In this document: piece after piece, positions 24,150-35,879 of the stretch
Layout: every line of letters begins with the position of its first letter
How positions within the stretch are numbered: the stretch's first letter is position 1
NCBI GenBank assembly: GCA_037127315.1
Contig: JBBBDQ010000350.1
Location: 4,202,001-4,266,000, forward strand
Length of the DNA stretch: 64,000 bases
Direction: 5' to 3'
Source: Ascarosepion bandense
Lineage: Eukaryota > Mollusca > Cephalopoda > Sepiida > Sepiidae
Position numbers and translations under genes: made by a program
The notes under the pieces: model-generated
Told to the model about the DNA's origin: nothing
What the model saw: the letters and a program-made list of their open reading frames with translations, nothing else
Databases searched by the model: none

Positions 24150-24440
24150 AGTGCCATACATGATACACACTTTGGGCGATCATGTCTCGGAAGAGACATG
24201 ACTGACTGGGCAGAATATTATCCCGCATTATGTTGCCATTGCTTTCTGCGGTAGACTGGTTGCCAACCAAGGCTATAGAACCCAATCTGTCCTGTTATTT
24301 AACCCATAACTGGAAGGAATAGATGGATTAATACCCTTCCCAAGGGTATTTGCGTGTAAGTGAATGAAATGAATTCAGCTGGAATTTGAACTCGACTCCC
24401 CGATTTCTCGTTTCGAGCTGATATCCAATGCACCACAATA
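24150..24440 (-). repeat. tRNA-derived SINE, family 1
   Basis: Minus-strand copy with near-complete body and head, including GATCATGTCTCGG and the CCAACCAAGGCTATAGAACC block. Confidence 0.8.
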
Positions 24441-24584
24441 GTTTAAATAACTTTAGTTAGAGAGATTAAATTTAAAATGGTGGTGTGTCTAGACATGAAG
24501 TTTGATTGAAATAAAATTGTGGTCAGAAGGTACAAGAAATAGAACGCACAGTTCTCTTTTGTAAATACAAATTAAAGTTTTTTT

Positions 24585-25030
24585 CTTTTTTTTAATCATA
24601 TCACCCCAAGCAAGGCGGTAATGCCGCTGATTTGCAGAGGGATACATAAGCAAGAATATGGAAGTGAGTTCCACAGGCAGGGAGTGCGAGAAAAGAAGCT
24701 GCAGGAGTAGAATTGTCGTCTGCATTTGGTTGATCTAATTGTGAATGGGTGAGACCCAGTTGCCAGTCTGGTTGCAGAGGCACCAGTGACTTCAGTTCAT
24801 TGGAGCAGAAGCCATGAAAGTATTTATAGAACAGACAAAGGGAAGCCACATCTCATCGGTGGGAAAGTGGCTGGAGTCAAGCTGCCAAGTCGGTACCTAT
24901 CACATTACTGCTTCTCCTTTGGAGCCTGTCAAGAACACTGAGATGAACAGCGGGTGTGCCTGACCATACATGACAGCAGTATTCCATGCATGGATGAATG
25001 GTTGATTTGTATATGAAAGAAAAGGGGAAA
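24585..25030 (-). mobile_element. 5'-truncated jockey/CR1-like LINE
   Basis: Minus-strand translation shows HPCMEYCCHVWSG, SVLDRLQRRS, ASLCLFYKYFHGFCSNELKS and then a scrambled end. It terminates in the usual CCTTGCTTGGGGTG tail and A-run. Confidence 0.8.
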
Positions 25031-25890
25031 AGACTGAAAAAAGAAGTAGAAGAAGAAACAATTTGGTTTAATTTGGTGGGGAAAACAAAAATAAGCATTA
25101 AATTTTTCAACCTTTTGGGAGAAACATTTTTCAGAGATATCTGCCTTTACAATGGAAATAATGTCAAGCTAAGCTAAAGCTACATGTCCAATTTTGGCAG
25201 GCTAGTAAACAAGTAAAAAAAAATTAATAAATAAAAAGTAAAATAATGTCAGGGTCCAGGTATGCACTAAAATATGGTATGTTTCGAATCTGGCTGTAGA
25301 AAAAAAAAAAAAAAAATAGCGTAAATATTCAAATTTCTGACACTGCATGACGTAATTGATCAGTATATTTAGCCTAAGGAACTGATAAATGACAAAACTT
25401 AAGTAGATGCCTTGTGAGTTTTTAAGTCATTTTCATTTCTTATAATCTATATATATATATATATAAAATGTTGTGGAGTAGTTTTCGCACTGAAGGTTAT
25501 AATTGTGCTATGTCGGTTGCTAATTGACTTAATGCACCCAAAATGTTAGAAACTTGGTAATCTTCCATTGAAAGCTGACTCCTTAGTATTTGGCTAACTG
25601 CTGAATAATATCAATTGCCTAGTAGTTCTACTGAACTCCAATAAAACTCTAAAGAACTCCTATGAATTTCTCCCATTAACTTCCTGTTAACTCTTATTAA
25701 TATAGGAGGGAGAGTTCATTATCTGAGAAATAGTTGTGTTTCCCCATAACAATATATATATATTGATTGTTTAATTATTTAGTATTTGATCATAATAAGA
25801 TTAAACCAGTGCACATTTGTATTAAAAAGTGTTCAATACAATTATTACGTTTCTACCATGAGTGGTGTCTTCAGGAGATTTTCAATAACT
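25031..25890. other. No gene; (TA)n-bounded AT-rich repeat-like block
   Basis: Segment 25447-25765 is bounded by (TA)n tracts and may be a short element. Nothing is recognised in it. Confidence 0.35.
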
Positions 25891-25914
25891 GATTTTGCTG
25901 TTTACTTTTTTTTT

Positions 25915-26344
25915 TTTTTTAAGAATGCTCTTCCATGTGTGAAAATTAAAATCAAAATATGGAAAAGATCCAGGCATAACATGGAGTATAAAAAAATAGC
26001 CAAGCCTAATAACAGTGGCAAAATATGTAGACTGTGCCAGGAAGAAAAGTTAGCGATTATGCTATTCCCCCCAAAAAATGAACTATTGAATGAAAGAACA
26101 GAAATTATGACCATACTAAAAATACCTATTAGGTTCATACAACCATGGATGAACACGTTATAATTTCTTGTTATTTAAAAAAAAAATTGCACGTTCAAAA
26201 ATTCCCTGTCACATGAACATTAAAAAAAAACTACTGTTATGTGAGCATTCTAAAAAAAAGATGTAAAATCAGATATTGCAACTCGCCTGAAGATACCACT
26301 CATGGTAGAAACCTAAGTTACGTAATAACATGTTTACATATGGA

Positions 26345-26376
<32 letters not shown>

Positions 26377-27070
26377 CCAGGTGAAGAGAACCAACAGTTT
26401 TAGAATTCCAAGTTCTCCAGCATTTATGTTTTTAAAAAATTGCTCAATACAACATATATCATAGAGCATAATATAATTATAATTAAATTTGTTTATTAAT
26501 TTAAATTTAATTCACATTGCGACATGGAAATTTGTTTCTCACTCTCATTTAGCTGGTGTCCCTTTCGATGACTGTCTGGCGTGAATTTTTCTTCTTTCTT
26601 TTTCTTTTCCCCCATCTCTCCTTTAACTCTTTCCCTGCCTACCCCATTGTTTTCTTTTCCCCCTTATTTCTGTTTTACCTTTTCCTAATTTACTTTTCTG
26701 TAACATGCTTAATTTTTAATTTCTTAGCATAAATATAATCTACAAGTCATTTTCAATGATCTTGTCTTGAATCCTTTTCACTGTGTCTCTTTTCATTTCC
26801 CCTTATTCTCTATTCTCTGTATCAGTGTCTACATGACAACCTTCTAACAAAATCTACTTTCTCTCTTTGAACACCCCTCACATTATTCTTTCTGATATTA
26901 TCTTATTTTTTACTTCTTTCATGTAAACTTTCAGGTATGAATTTCTTTTTGAGGATACTTCCAGTAAATGAATTTTGTACTGTATTTGCATAATAAATGA
27001 ATTTTGCCACTGAAGAAGTGATGTTTTTCCTTGCTGAAATGGCTATACAGCAAATTTAATTTTTAGAGTT
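25915..27070 (+). pseudogene. Penelope-like element relic (C-terminal tail and 3' region)
   Basis: At 25980-26150 the frame reads NMEYKKIAKPNNSGKICRLC and then LLNERTEIMTI. This resembles the conserved segment after the GIY-YIG nuclease of Penelope-like retroelements (Cys-x-x-Cys, then a leucine/asparagine 'LLNKRSE' block). A pyrimidine-rich stretch follows, then CCACTGAAGAAGTGATG and GCTGAAATGGC near 27006-27046, which recall PLE terminal repeats. The catalytic RT and GIY-YIG motifs are absent. The assignment is from family memory and needs a search. Confidence 0.4.
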
Positions 27071-27227
27071 TTATTTGAAAATATACATATTTAGCTCTGT
27101 AAATCGATAATACTATTTACATAGAGCCGTCTACCAGGATCATTTTTAATATTAATGAGATTAATATTAATAGGATCTGTTTTGGGATTTTACCTACATA
27201 CCATTTTCGTTTTTGTATGCTCTCACA

Positions 27228-27387
27228 CCCTGATTGAGCACTCTGGAAGAATGGTAGACTTTGACGCCAATTCGGTCGGGTTTCAATCCTGGGTAAAAAG
27301 CAATCGGATGTCTAACTGTACTGATGAACTGTGATACAGCGAAACAGATCTGTCTGCGGATGACTATACATATATATATATATATTT
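27228..27387 (+). repeat. tRNA-derived SINE, family 2
   Basis: Box B GGGTTTCAATCCTGG near 27279 and the GAACTGTGATACAGCGAAAC body are followed by (TA)n, matching the reverse of 17371-17522. Confidence 0.75.
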
Positions 27388-27399
27388 CCTTGCTGTCAT

Positions 27400-27765
27400 G
27401 ACTAGGGGTTTGAATTATTTTGTTTTTGTTTTCTTATGTCTTAATGCAAGACAATAGCAGGTACATCAATATATATTGCCATCATTTTAGACAGCACATC
27501 AATATATTTTGCCATCATGGGCCCAGTCCTTTGTTAATAAATATATATCTGCAGTTCTTTTTGTTTTAATTCAGTCAATTTCTTTTTGAAAGAAAAAATA
27601 ATAATTGTTCAAGAGCAAAAATTCTTACTTTTATTCTGATAACTTTTGAGCCAAAACACAATCTTCCTTCAACGCTACAGAGTAAGGAAGCAACACTTGC
27701 AAAAATGCTTCAACCTTCAAAACTTGCTTAATATACATAAATAGGGTAATTAATTAAAAAGGATA
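27400..27765. other. No feature recognised
   Basis: AT-rich spacer. Confidence 0.4.
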
Positions 27766-27766
27766 C

Positions 27767-28700
27767 TCATAAGTAAGACAAAAACAATTTTTCAATGTGG
27801 CTTCCATTATTTTCAATTACAGTTTCAATATGACTTTGAAAATCTGGAGACATCTTGGTCCACTTTACCTTGATTGGCAACCTTGAAGGTATTGATTTTG
27901 GAATAGAGTGTACTGTTAGTTGTTTGTTCTGGAGGACAGCCAGAAACCAATTAGGATTTGCAGAACTTCTGCACTTTCTTGGTAGTATGGTTGGGAGCAC
28001 CAGCCTAGGTTCATCAATAGTTACTCTAAGGATACTTGGCTTTGAACCAAGGTGAAACATGTGTGCTCATCATAGAAGCACTCAAGTTTTCTCCAAGCTT
28101 ATGGAATAATTGGGCAACATATTTTTTTTTAGAAGCCATAGCACTCAGACTGTGACCTGGGCTGAATGTTTGGCCATGAAAGTAACTATGACATCAACTG
28201 CTGACTTCAGGAGGTACTGATCATTTTGGCAGTTCAAAACAGCATTTATTGTGAAGTTTTTCTCACTAGAAAATACTTTAACAGTGGGTTCAATATTCTT
28301 GAGGTACCTGAACATATTTTTTGCTTCTTTTCATCCTCTGAGCCTCCGTAGACCGTGTTCTGATCTTTAAGACATGTGATCATGCACTGCCATTTTGTTT
28401 GGTCTTAAAGTTTACATTTAACTCAGCATGGATGTTGTTCAGGCATTTCAAATTTTTGTCTTAAAAATGTTAATGAAGTCCTGAAGTCTTGTTAACCCTG
28501 TCATTGGATATATTTTGGATGCTGTTGTTCATGTTTACTCTCTTGTACAAGGACAGCCCAACTATATCAGAGATTCCCTTAGGGCCACTTTGTCTCAAGG
28601 AGCAGTTCTAACACTCTTTTCTTTTCCTCCATTTGTCCTTCTGTGAAGCCATTTTCCATGGTATTTCTGAAAACTAAGTATCTATTAGTCACTAGCACTA
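27767..28700 (-). pseudogene. Tc1/mariner-superfamily transposase relic
   Basis: The minus-strand C-terminal frame includes WTKMSPDFQSHIETVIENNG and SHIE, like the end of IS630/Tc1-mariner (maT-type) transposases, where a W..M....(I/F) block and a terminal E.xGGHIE-type motif occur. Upstream pieces (minus sense, around 28230-28130) are in broken frames. No TIR pair was identified. Confidence 0.4.
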
Positions 28701-29330
28701 TACTCTTTGCTCTTCCTTTAGCTTAAAATCATTTCATGTTAATGGTTGGTGGTAAAAATTGGCACATTAAATCCTCAGTCAACGTATTTTGTCATTTACT
28801 GAAAGTGAAATTTAAAAAACTTTCTGACAGAAATCTTCTCCAAAATTGATAGAGAAAATAAGATTCTCAAAATAATAAATTTAATAATTTTTCAACTAAA
28901 ATGGAAAAAAAAATTTAAATTCTTGTTAAAATACCATAATTTAGAAAATAAATAAATAAATAAAATAAAAATGAGGTCTGTTAATTTGTCAACAACAAAA
29001 AGTGGTGAGAGAAATTATTTCTTATGTATTAATTAATAAAATACAATAAACTGTAAGTGAATGATTCCCTCTCATATAGTATGAATGTCAAATCAATTAC
29101 TTTTTCATGTATATTTTAGCCACAACCACCAGAAATTGCACAAATGTCTTAAAATAGCACAAGTCTGAATTTATTCTGGCAAAACAAAACTGTCAGTAGT
29201 TTTATGAAGAGAAGTAAGAAAATTAATAATTACATACAAAAGTTCTCAGAGATCTGTTTTTTGACAACTAGTGGCTGAATGCAGTAGAAAATGTTAAAAA
29301 AAAAAAACACTGGAAACTTTTGCACATAGT
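28701..29330. other. No feature recognised
   Basis: Very AT-rich. Confidence 0.4.
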
Positions 29331-29334
29331 GATT

Positions 29335-29466
29335 TTCTATGAGCAGCTTAGATGTGGCAGGCACAAGGCTGAAAAGATGGGACACCCAATGAGGATCGAA
29401 CTCACTACTAAACTGTAATGGTTCTAGCAAGACAAGCTTGCTAACCATTGCACCACCTTGAGGTGC
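29335..29466 (-). repeat. tRNA-derived SINE, family 3
   Basis: The minus strand reads GGGCACCTCAAGGTGGTGCA then ATGGTTAGCA (box A) and GAGTTCGATCCTCATTGGG (box B), about 85 bases apart in tRNA fashion. A non-tRNA tail follows. It is not a plausible functional tRNA because the anticodon arm is disrupted. Confidence 0.6.
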
Positions 29467-29814
29467 CCTTTTGCACATAACTGATATTTTTAGTTTTTCT
29501 CCACCTAGCTTATTATAAGTTGATCTAACATCTTATCAGTAGAGTTGGCAAAATGGTAAATGATCCAAGATAAAATGGCCAGTGATGCTTATGTGCTTCC
29601 ATACATGCAAAATTCATCACATTAAATTATTATTTAATATTAACACAAGCTGAAGAAATTTAAATTACTCTTTAAAAAAAAAAAAAGCATGAATATTTTT
29701 CTAAATTTAACAAATAAAACTGCTATAAACAATATTTAAAATTTTTAAGAATATTTCTTAAATTTTATAATTTTTTTTTATCAAGTTAAATGAAATTTTT
29801 TTAAGGAATATTTT

Positions 29815-29985
29815 TAAAACATTTCACCCTATGCAAGGTGATAGTTCTATTGAGATGCAAATGGTTAGTGGGAGTGAAAGAGGAAGGCATAGAAGCAACT
29901 GGAAACAAGGAATAAATCTCTACAACTGTTCAAAAGACGAGGAAGAAATGTAAACTAGCTGGTAGAATTAAGGATTTATCCTTAT
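29815..29985 (-). mobile_element. LINE 3'-end fragment (copy 1 of a local pair)
   Basis: Nearly the same as 30515-30715 and ends with the identical flank-like text AATTAAGGATTTATCCTTATTAAA. The pair may be a local duplication or two insertions of one subfamily. Confidence 0.65.
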
Positions 29986-30194
29986 TAAACATCCATCAAT
30001 ATTAGAAAGAGCCATAACACTAATATAACAGAAACTACATTACTTAAGGAATTTCAACAGCAGCAACAACTGAAATGGATAGCACATGTAACTCAAAGAG
30101 AAAATAATGGCATATTCAAAATTTCGACATTCCACACTACTTCAAACAAAAGGTTAGGAAGGAAGCTCCCATCTGAATAGGAAAGAATGATAAC

Positions 30195-30310
30195 ACTTGC
30201 TGTATTTGGGGAGACCAATTTTACTGAAAAACTGTTTTAAGAGTAAGATTTTATAAACTTCAACTGAAAGCAATACAGGTTGCTCAGTCAATGAATGTCA
30301 AATATTCATT
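30195..30310. mobile_element. Relic of the piggyBac-type MITE interior
   Basis: TAAGATTTTATAAACTTCAA and TGCTCAGTCAATGAATGTCA closely match the interior of the MITE at 32892-33096, but the terminal inverted repeats are not recognisable. Confidence 0.45.
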
Positions 30311-30514
30311 TATATGGAAATGGCTAATAATACTATTACAATATTGGCTTAATTTTATTTAAATTAAATTGACTAGATCTGTAGATATGGAAGTAGTATC
30401 ATAATTACAAATTTCACTTTCATGGTAAGAAGTGATAAGGAATCTTTGGGCAAAACATTTATATATACATATTGTTATGGTGCCCTATCTTTAGAAATGA
30501 TCTTCTAAATATTT

Positions 30515-30715
30515 TTGAAACATTTCACCCGATGCAAGGTGATAATTCTATTAAGATGCAAAGGATTACTGGGAGTGAAAGAGGAAAGTTTAGAAGCAAA
30601 TGGAAACCTAATCCTAAACAAGAAACAAGGAATAAATCTCTACAACTGTTCAAAAGACAAAGAAGAAATGTAAACTAGCTGGAAGAATTAAGGATTTATC
30701 CTTATTAAAACAATA
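30515..30715 (-). mobile_element. LINE 3'-end fragment (copy 2 of a local pair)
   Basis: Same family and same outer boundary as 29815-29985. Confidence 0.65.
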
Positions 30716-30765
30716 ATTGTTTGCATCAGTGTTAAGGTGCTGAAAATTTCATAAAATTAAGTAAG

Positions 30766-30853
30766 TTGAGCATTCTCATTAGAAATCTTGAGCATTCTCA
30801 TTAGAAATCTTGAGCATTCTCATTAGAAATCTTGAGCATTCTCATTAGAAATC
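30766..30853. repeat. Minisatellite, 22 bp x 4
   Basis: Four identical tandem units of TTGAGCATTCTCATTAGAAA followed by TC. Confidence 0.95.
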
Positions 30854-30989
30854 GTTGAAATCCCAACTTATTTGATTTTTATGTTGGTATTTTTTTATTT
30901 TTGTGAGAAAGAATAGTCCCAAGTGGAATGTGATGACATGTAACATTTTTTTTTTCCTTACAAGTGAAAAATAGGGAAAACAATGGCAG

Positions 30990-31593
30990 CTGTCACAAAA
31001 CTAAGAACTATGCCCTGCTATTCTCCTCGGGCTTCTTGACAAAATACAACAGAGAATCTGTAACATGATCGATACTAACTTGGCAGACCGGCTGCAACCA
31101 CTCTCTCACCGGCGCGATGTGGACTTCCCTGTGCCTCTTCTATAAGTACTTTCATGGCTTCTGATCCGATGAACTTAGGTCATTAGTGCTGCCTAGGTAC
31201 GAATTTACACGAGATACTAGATTAGCAACTAGGTCCCACCCTCTTACAGTGAAACAGATAAGATATAACTGTAATTTCTACTCCAACAGTTTCTTTTCTC
31301 GCGTTTCCCGCCTGTGGAATTCCCTTACACATGCCTGCTTCCTTGACAGTTACAATCTCCTGGAATTTAAATGTAAGGTCAATAGACACCTCCTAACACA
31401 CTAACTTGCATCTATTTTCTCAAACACTCTCACCATCTAACCAACCCTCATTCTCAGTATTCTTACCCATCTATCACCCTCCTTCTGACATTTACTATAT
31501 GTAAACATCCTTTCTCATCACTTCCCCGCCCCTATGTAACCCCCTGCAAAATAGTGGCAGTGGAGTGCCTTGCTCATGTGAAACGATTAAAAA
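30990..31593 (+). mobile_element. 5'-truncated jockey/CR1-like LINE
   Basis: Family RT C-terminus in slightly broken frames (TRDTRLATRSHPLTVK, NSFFSRVSRLWNSL). The 3' UTR ends GCCTTGCTCATGTGAAACGA followed by TTAAAAAAAAAA. Confidence 0.85.
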
Positions 31594-31711
31594 AAAAAAA
31601 TCTGGAAAGACAAAGACATCGACCTGAAGTAAAACTGTTGTGTGCACTGACATTTTTAATCTTCTTGTACACCTGTGAATCTTGGACAGTAACATGAGAA
31701 ATTACAAAGAC
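31594..31711 (+). pseudogene. RTE-like LINE fragment, 5' part
   Basis: Encodes WKDKDIDLKVKLLCALTF then FLYTCESWTVT, the segment before the KxIE..E block of RTE-type reverse transcriptases. It is interrupted by the LINE copy at 31712 and resumes at about 32425. Confidence 0.6.
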
Positions 31712-32415
31712 ACTCTCAGTGGACCTCAAGTGGAATGACTACGTTGAATCCATCACTAAATCCGCTGCTATGAAGGTCGGCTCTCTGTGCAGGGCCTGGA
31801 AATTCTTTCTGTCTGAATTTATCCTGCACATATATAAATCTACCATCCGCCCGTGTATTGAATACTGCTGCCATATCTGGTTGGGTGCCCCTGCTATTAT
31901 CCTCGGGGTTCTTGACAAAATACAGCAGAGAATCTGTAATGTGATCGATACTGACTTGGCAGACCGGCTACAGTCACTCTCCCACCAGTGTGATGGAGTG
32001 TCCCTGTACCTCTTCTATAACTATTTTCACGGCTTCTGCTCTGATGAACTTAAATCACTGGTGCCCCCTAGGTGTGAATTTGCACGAGATACTAGATTGG
32101 CAACTAGGTCCCACCCTTTTACAGTGAAACCGATGAAATGTAACCGCAATTTCTATTCCAACAGCTTCTTTTCTTGCACTTCTCCCGACGGCTACAACCT
32201 CCAGGAGTTTAAATGTAAAGTCAATAGACACCTCCTAACACACTAACTCACACCCATTCTCTCCAACACTCTCCATATGTACCTCCTAACTCGTCTATCA
32301 CCCTCCTCCTGACATTTCCTATACCCAATCGCTCTATGTAACCCCCTGCGCTATAGTGGCAGTGGAATGCCTTGCTTGGGGTGATATGATTAAAAAATAA
32401 AAAAAAAATAAAAAA
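31712..32415 (+). mobile_element. Jockey/CR1-like LINE, longest open copy
   Basis: The open frame 31719-32246 covers 175 residues of RT C-terminus: LKWNDYVESITKSAAMKVGS, HIYKSTIRPCIEYCCHIW, LDKIQQRICNVIDTDLADRL, LYLFYNYFHGFCSDELKS, TRLATRSHPFTVKPMKCN. Before the final SYN-type block there is a small deletion (CTSPDGYNLQEFKCKVNRHL). It ends GCCTTGCTTGGGGTGATATG then ATTAAAAAAT. It is inserted inside an RTE-like relic. Confidence 0.9.
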
Positions 32416-32419
32416 AAAT

Positions 32420-32760
32420 AATCAAAACCATTGAAATGAAATGTTACAGAATCATCCTCAGCCTCTTCTATGTCAACTGCATTCAAAATGACAGTGTGAG
32501 ACACTATCAGACAAGAAACAGATCTTAACGACCATCAAGGGCATAAAGTCGAAATGGTTAGGCTAAAAAAGGAGGCAAGGGTGGGAGATCATTATGAGGA
32601 ACTCAAACATTGAAAGCAAAAGAGACATTATGGAGGGAGATAGCCAGGTGTCCAGCTGTGCTGTGAATTAATGATCATATCCAGTCATGAGAATGATGGA
32701 AAAACTGAAATTATGGTCCCAAATGTTTTCATCACAGATGAATAAAAGAATGATCTAAAA
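32420..32760 (+). pseudogene. RTE-like LINE fragment, 3' part
   Basis: Continues the relic at 31594 with KTIEMKCYRIILSLFYVN, NDSVRH and degraded downstream sequence. The order across the inserted LINE is collinear. Confidence 0.6.
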
Positions 32761-32891
32761 TGAAAAAAATATTAAATTTGTTAAATCTGACACCATTATC
32801 AATTTGTATATTTTATTGCTATATACATGAAAATATGACCCGTCAGTTATAAAGTTAAGTGAGATGTCACAGCATATGGCCACTTTTAATA

Positions 32892-33096
32892 TTAACCCTC
32901 TAGGGCCATTCGTATCATATTTGATACAGTATGAAAACAAGCCTTGAAAGAAATATTTTCCTGAAAATTTTTTTAAGAGAAATATTTTATAAATTTCAAA
33001 TGAAAGCAGTACTGACTGCTCAGTCAATGAATACCAAATGTTTCCTTATAGGGAAATACTGTATCAAATATGATACGAATGGCCCTAGAGGGTTAA
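32892..33096. mobile_element. piggyBac-type MITE with perfect inverted ends
   Basis: Both ends are TTAA followed inward by CCCTCTAGGGCCATTCGTAT and 16 further bases. The 40-base ends (32892-32931 and 33057-33096) are exact reverse complements. TTAA target duplications and CCC-starting termini are piggyBac hallmarks. The 125-base interior has no coding capacity, so any movement would need a transposase in trans. Confidence 0.85.
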
Positions 33097-33372
33097 GAAA
33101 GAATTCTTATGAGAAAAATGGATTCTTTGCCATGAAATTCATTGATGTAGCAAATGTGATTGATAATGAAAGTTTGGACAATTTGAAAAAGAGTCTACAT
33201 AGTGAGATTGATTTCTCTCTTGGAACAATGTGGTGGTGTTGTCATTGTGCATGACAATTGCTTCCTGTCACATTTAGTCATGGTAGTGTATTTGTGGTCG
33301 CTTCAAATCCCAGTTATAACAACTGCACTAATAAATGATTCAATGATTTAGTGATGTCCATAACAGTGATTA
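33097..33372. other. No feature recognised
   Basis: Spacer between the MITE and the LTR retrotransposon nest. Confidence 0.4.
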
Positions 33373-33377
33373 TGGTC

Positions 33378-33545
33378 TGTTTTGGCACCGATGGTGAGCG
33401 ATAATGAATAACACATGAACACACTAGCTATCTAGTAAAGGAAGTGTCTTTATTGTTTATCTAAGGGAGGTAAGCCTACAGAGCTGGCCTCACTTTCATG
33501 GGGCCATTTTGTATCCATGTTTTCGGAGCTATATACATCCTAACA
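33378..33545 (-). repeat. 3' LTR of element A
   Basis: 168 bases, plus-strand start TGTTTTGGCACCGATGG and end CATCCTAACA. It matches 45625-45820 except for substitutions and a roughly 28-base gap near the outer end. Confidence 0.9.
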
Positions 33546-35000
33546 TCCCTCTTATCAAGTGATGTTTATACTGAGTTCAAGGTAGTTTTAATTGTCTATA
33601 TGTGATGCTGTAAAAGTCCATACTTTGTAATAGTGTGCGAGTTCATTATTGAATGAAGCTAGTACAGCTCAGAGTAATCAAAAAAGTCCCTATGTGCTTT
33701 GTTCTTTTATTTGGGGACCATTTCAGTTTTGGGTCATGTTTGCAGAATGGGAAGAAATGTTGTCTGGATTGTGATGACTTAAAAATGCCTTGTCCAAGAA
33801 CTTAGAATAATTTTTTGTATTTATCTTGAACCATCAACTTGGGAAATCTATAATTTTACTGTCTACAATATGAGGCCAAGACTTTACTACTTTGCAGTTA
33901 TCGAAAGTTGGGTTAGTTGTCTATCTCCATGAAAGACCCAAATTCTAACCTAGCCTGCAGGCCCATCCAATGTAACTCTCCATAAATCACTAAAAATTAC
34001 TGTTGAGAAAACAGTTTTTAGATACTTGTTTGAATAAAAAGTTAATAGATTGGTTGTTTTTATATCTTAACTTAGTAAGTTTTATACAACTTATTTGTTT
34101 ACATTCATAACAACCTTCAAATATTTTTTGGCAATGTTTTCAATTTTGTTTGATTTTTTTAATCAGTTTTTTTCTCATTTTGTAACATTATATTCCCTTT
34201 ATAATATCTTGTTTTGATTTTTTCATAAGGTTATATCTTTCTCATAAGTCATAGCAATCTTTATATCTTAAATTAAGAAAAAATATTAATAACTATATTC
34301 CATTAATAGAATATGATGAACAACTTGAGTTGCATAATATAACCTCAAATAAGTAAAACAGCTAAAAGCCAAAATTCACAATATGATAAACTTTTTAGAA
34401 TTCTCATTTTTTTCCCTGTTAGTGATTTCATTTCATTGGGGAATAATTCAATTTAAATCTTAACATTTGGTAGATGAAGGGAGACGTAAATGCTGGTAAA
34501 ATTAATGTAACTTTTACAAAATTTTTTTCTTTAGCTGGTAATTTTTGCAATTCGCACCAACTTTTTGTACATAAGCTCTACATGCCAGCCTATGTATTTT
34601 TATGAACTGTAATTACATTGCACGCCTAAGAAAGTTTATTTCAATATTTAAGATTGCACATAATCAAAAATATTTAAAAAAAATATATAGAAGAAAAAGA
34701 ATTTCAAAAGAAACACTGCCATTCCTGATAAGAACATTGAATACCAAAATTAGACAAGCCTGGCTAGGTTATTCAGACACAGTTATAAAATGAGGACTCA
34801 TGGCTTTTTTTTTTTTATAATAAATAAGTTCATTTAGTCAAATTCTAATCAAAATATTCATAAAGCGAAGTAAAAAAAAAAAACACTACAGTAAAATTCT
34901 TGAGGGGGCCATTTGGAGTAAGGGCTTTTGCACATCTAGTAATGTCATTTGATATAAACAAATCTTTTCATTTCTTTTTGTTTCAATAACCCTTTCATAA

Positions 35001-35879
35001 CTAGTATGGACCAAGTCCAATTGGAGCTGTCACTTTGGAAAGAAGATAAGAGTTAAACCAACTTTTTGATAGGTCATGGTCCTTTAATCGTGCTGGCACT
35101 TGGACAGGATGACTAGATCTATGGGGTTGGATTTCATGTGTCTGTGATGTGCATGTTTGTATGGGAGTGTATTGGGGTTCAGCTGGTGTTTGGTTGGGTA
35201 ATGTATCTAGTTGCTGGGGGCAGATATTCAGGGGCTCAGTGGGTGCCCGGTCAGGAAATGTGGCCTGTTGGTGCAAATGGATCCTGTTTCTCCTGTACTG
35301 TTGTCCATCTACCGGGACCATGTAGCTGTGTGGTGCTGCTTTGTTAGTGACTATACCAGACGTCCAGTCACTGTTAGGGATTTGTGGATGACGCTTCACC
35401 CTGATAGGTTGTCCTATGGCGAGCTCTGTTTTGAGTGGTAGAGGAACTCTGCGGGGGTTGTTCTGAACTGGTTTGACGTTTTTATCAATCTGTATTTTGT
35501 ATTCCCCTGGTAGTCTTCCCAGCCCGGAAAATACATCTTTACAGTTGTCGAGAACACCCTCCTTGGTGAGTGATTTAACTTCGTCCAGATGTCTGACACA
35601 TTCGACGTTGAAGGCTATAAGCAGGAGTGCAGAGCTGGCCCGTCCAGATAATAAGGATGGTGAATTATTGTCCACTACTTGAAAATGGACTTTTTTCTTG
35701 ATGCTGTTTGCTTCGCACCACAGTGTTACAGTTCCCAGGGGTTGGAGAATGGAATTGTTGTACAGCTTCAGCTTTGTATGGGAGGGCTGTAAGGGTGCTG
35801 TAGTGAGGCGTTTGTAGTCCACAAGAGCAAGAGTGCTGCAGCTTGCCCCAGTGTCAATTTGGAACTTGAGGGTTAGAGC
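35001..35879 (-). pseudogene. Element A protease joined to integrase C-terminus
   Basis: The frame contains the retropepsin active-site motif DTGAS followed by a protease-like body. It then runs to the PxR(R/K)VPLPLK-type segment that precedes RT. Next it jumps directly to an integrase C-terminal segment (GQPIRVKRHPQ, RRNRIHL) and a proline/threonine-rich tail. RT, RNase H and the integrase core are therefore deleted in frame. Upstream, the open frame continues artificially to 35996 through the LTR of element B, giving a chimeric start that is not native. The gag-side continuation lies at 44520 on the far side of B. This is a dead element gene, not a host protease. Confidence 0.8.

Noticed and set aside
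30766..30853. CRISPR-like array
   Set aside because: The four 22-bp units are contiguous with no spacers; this is a minisatellite in animal DNA.
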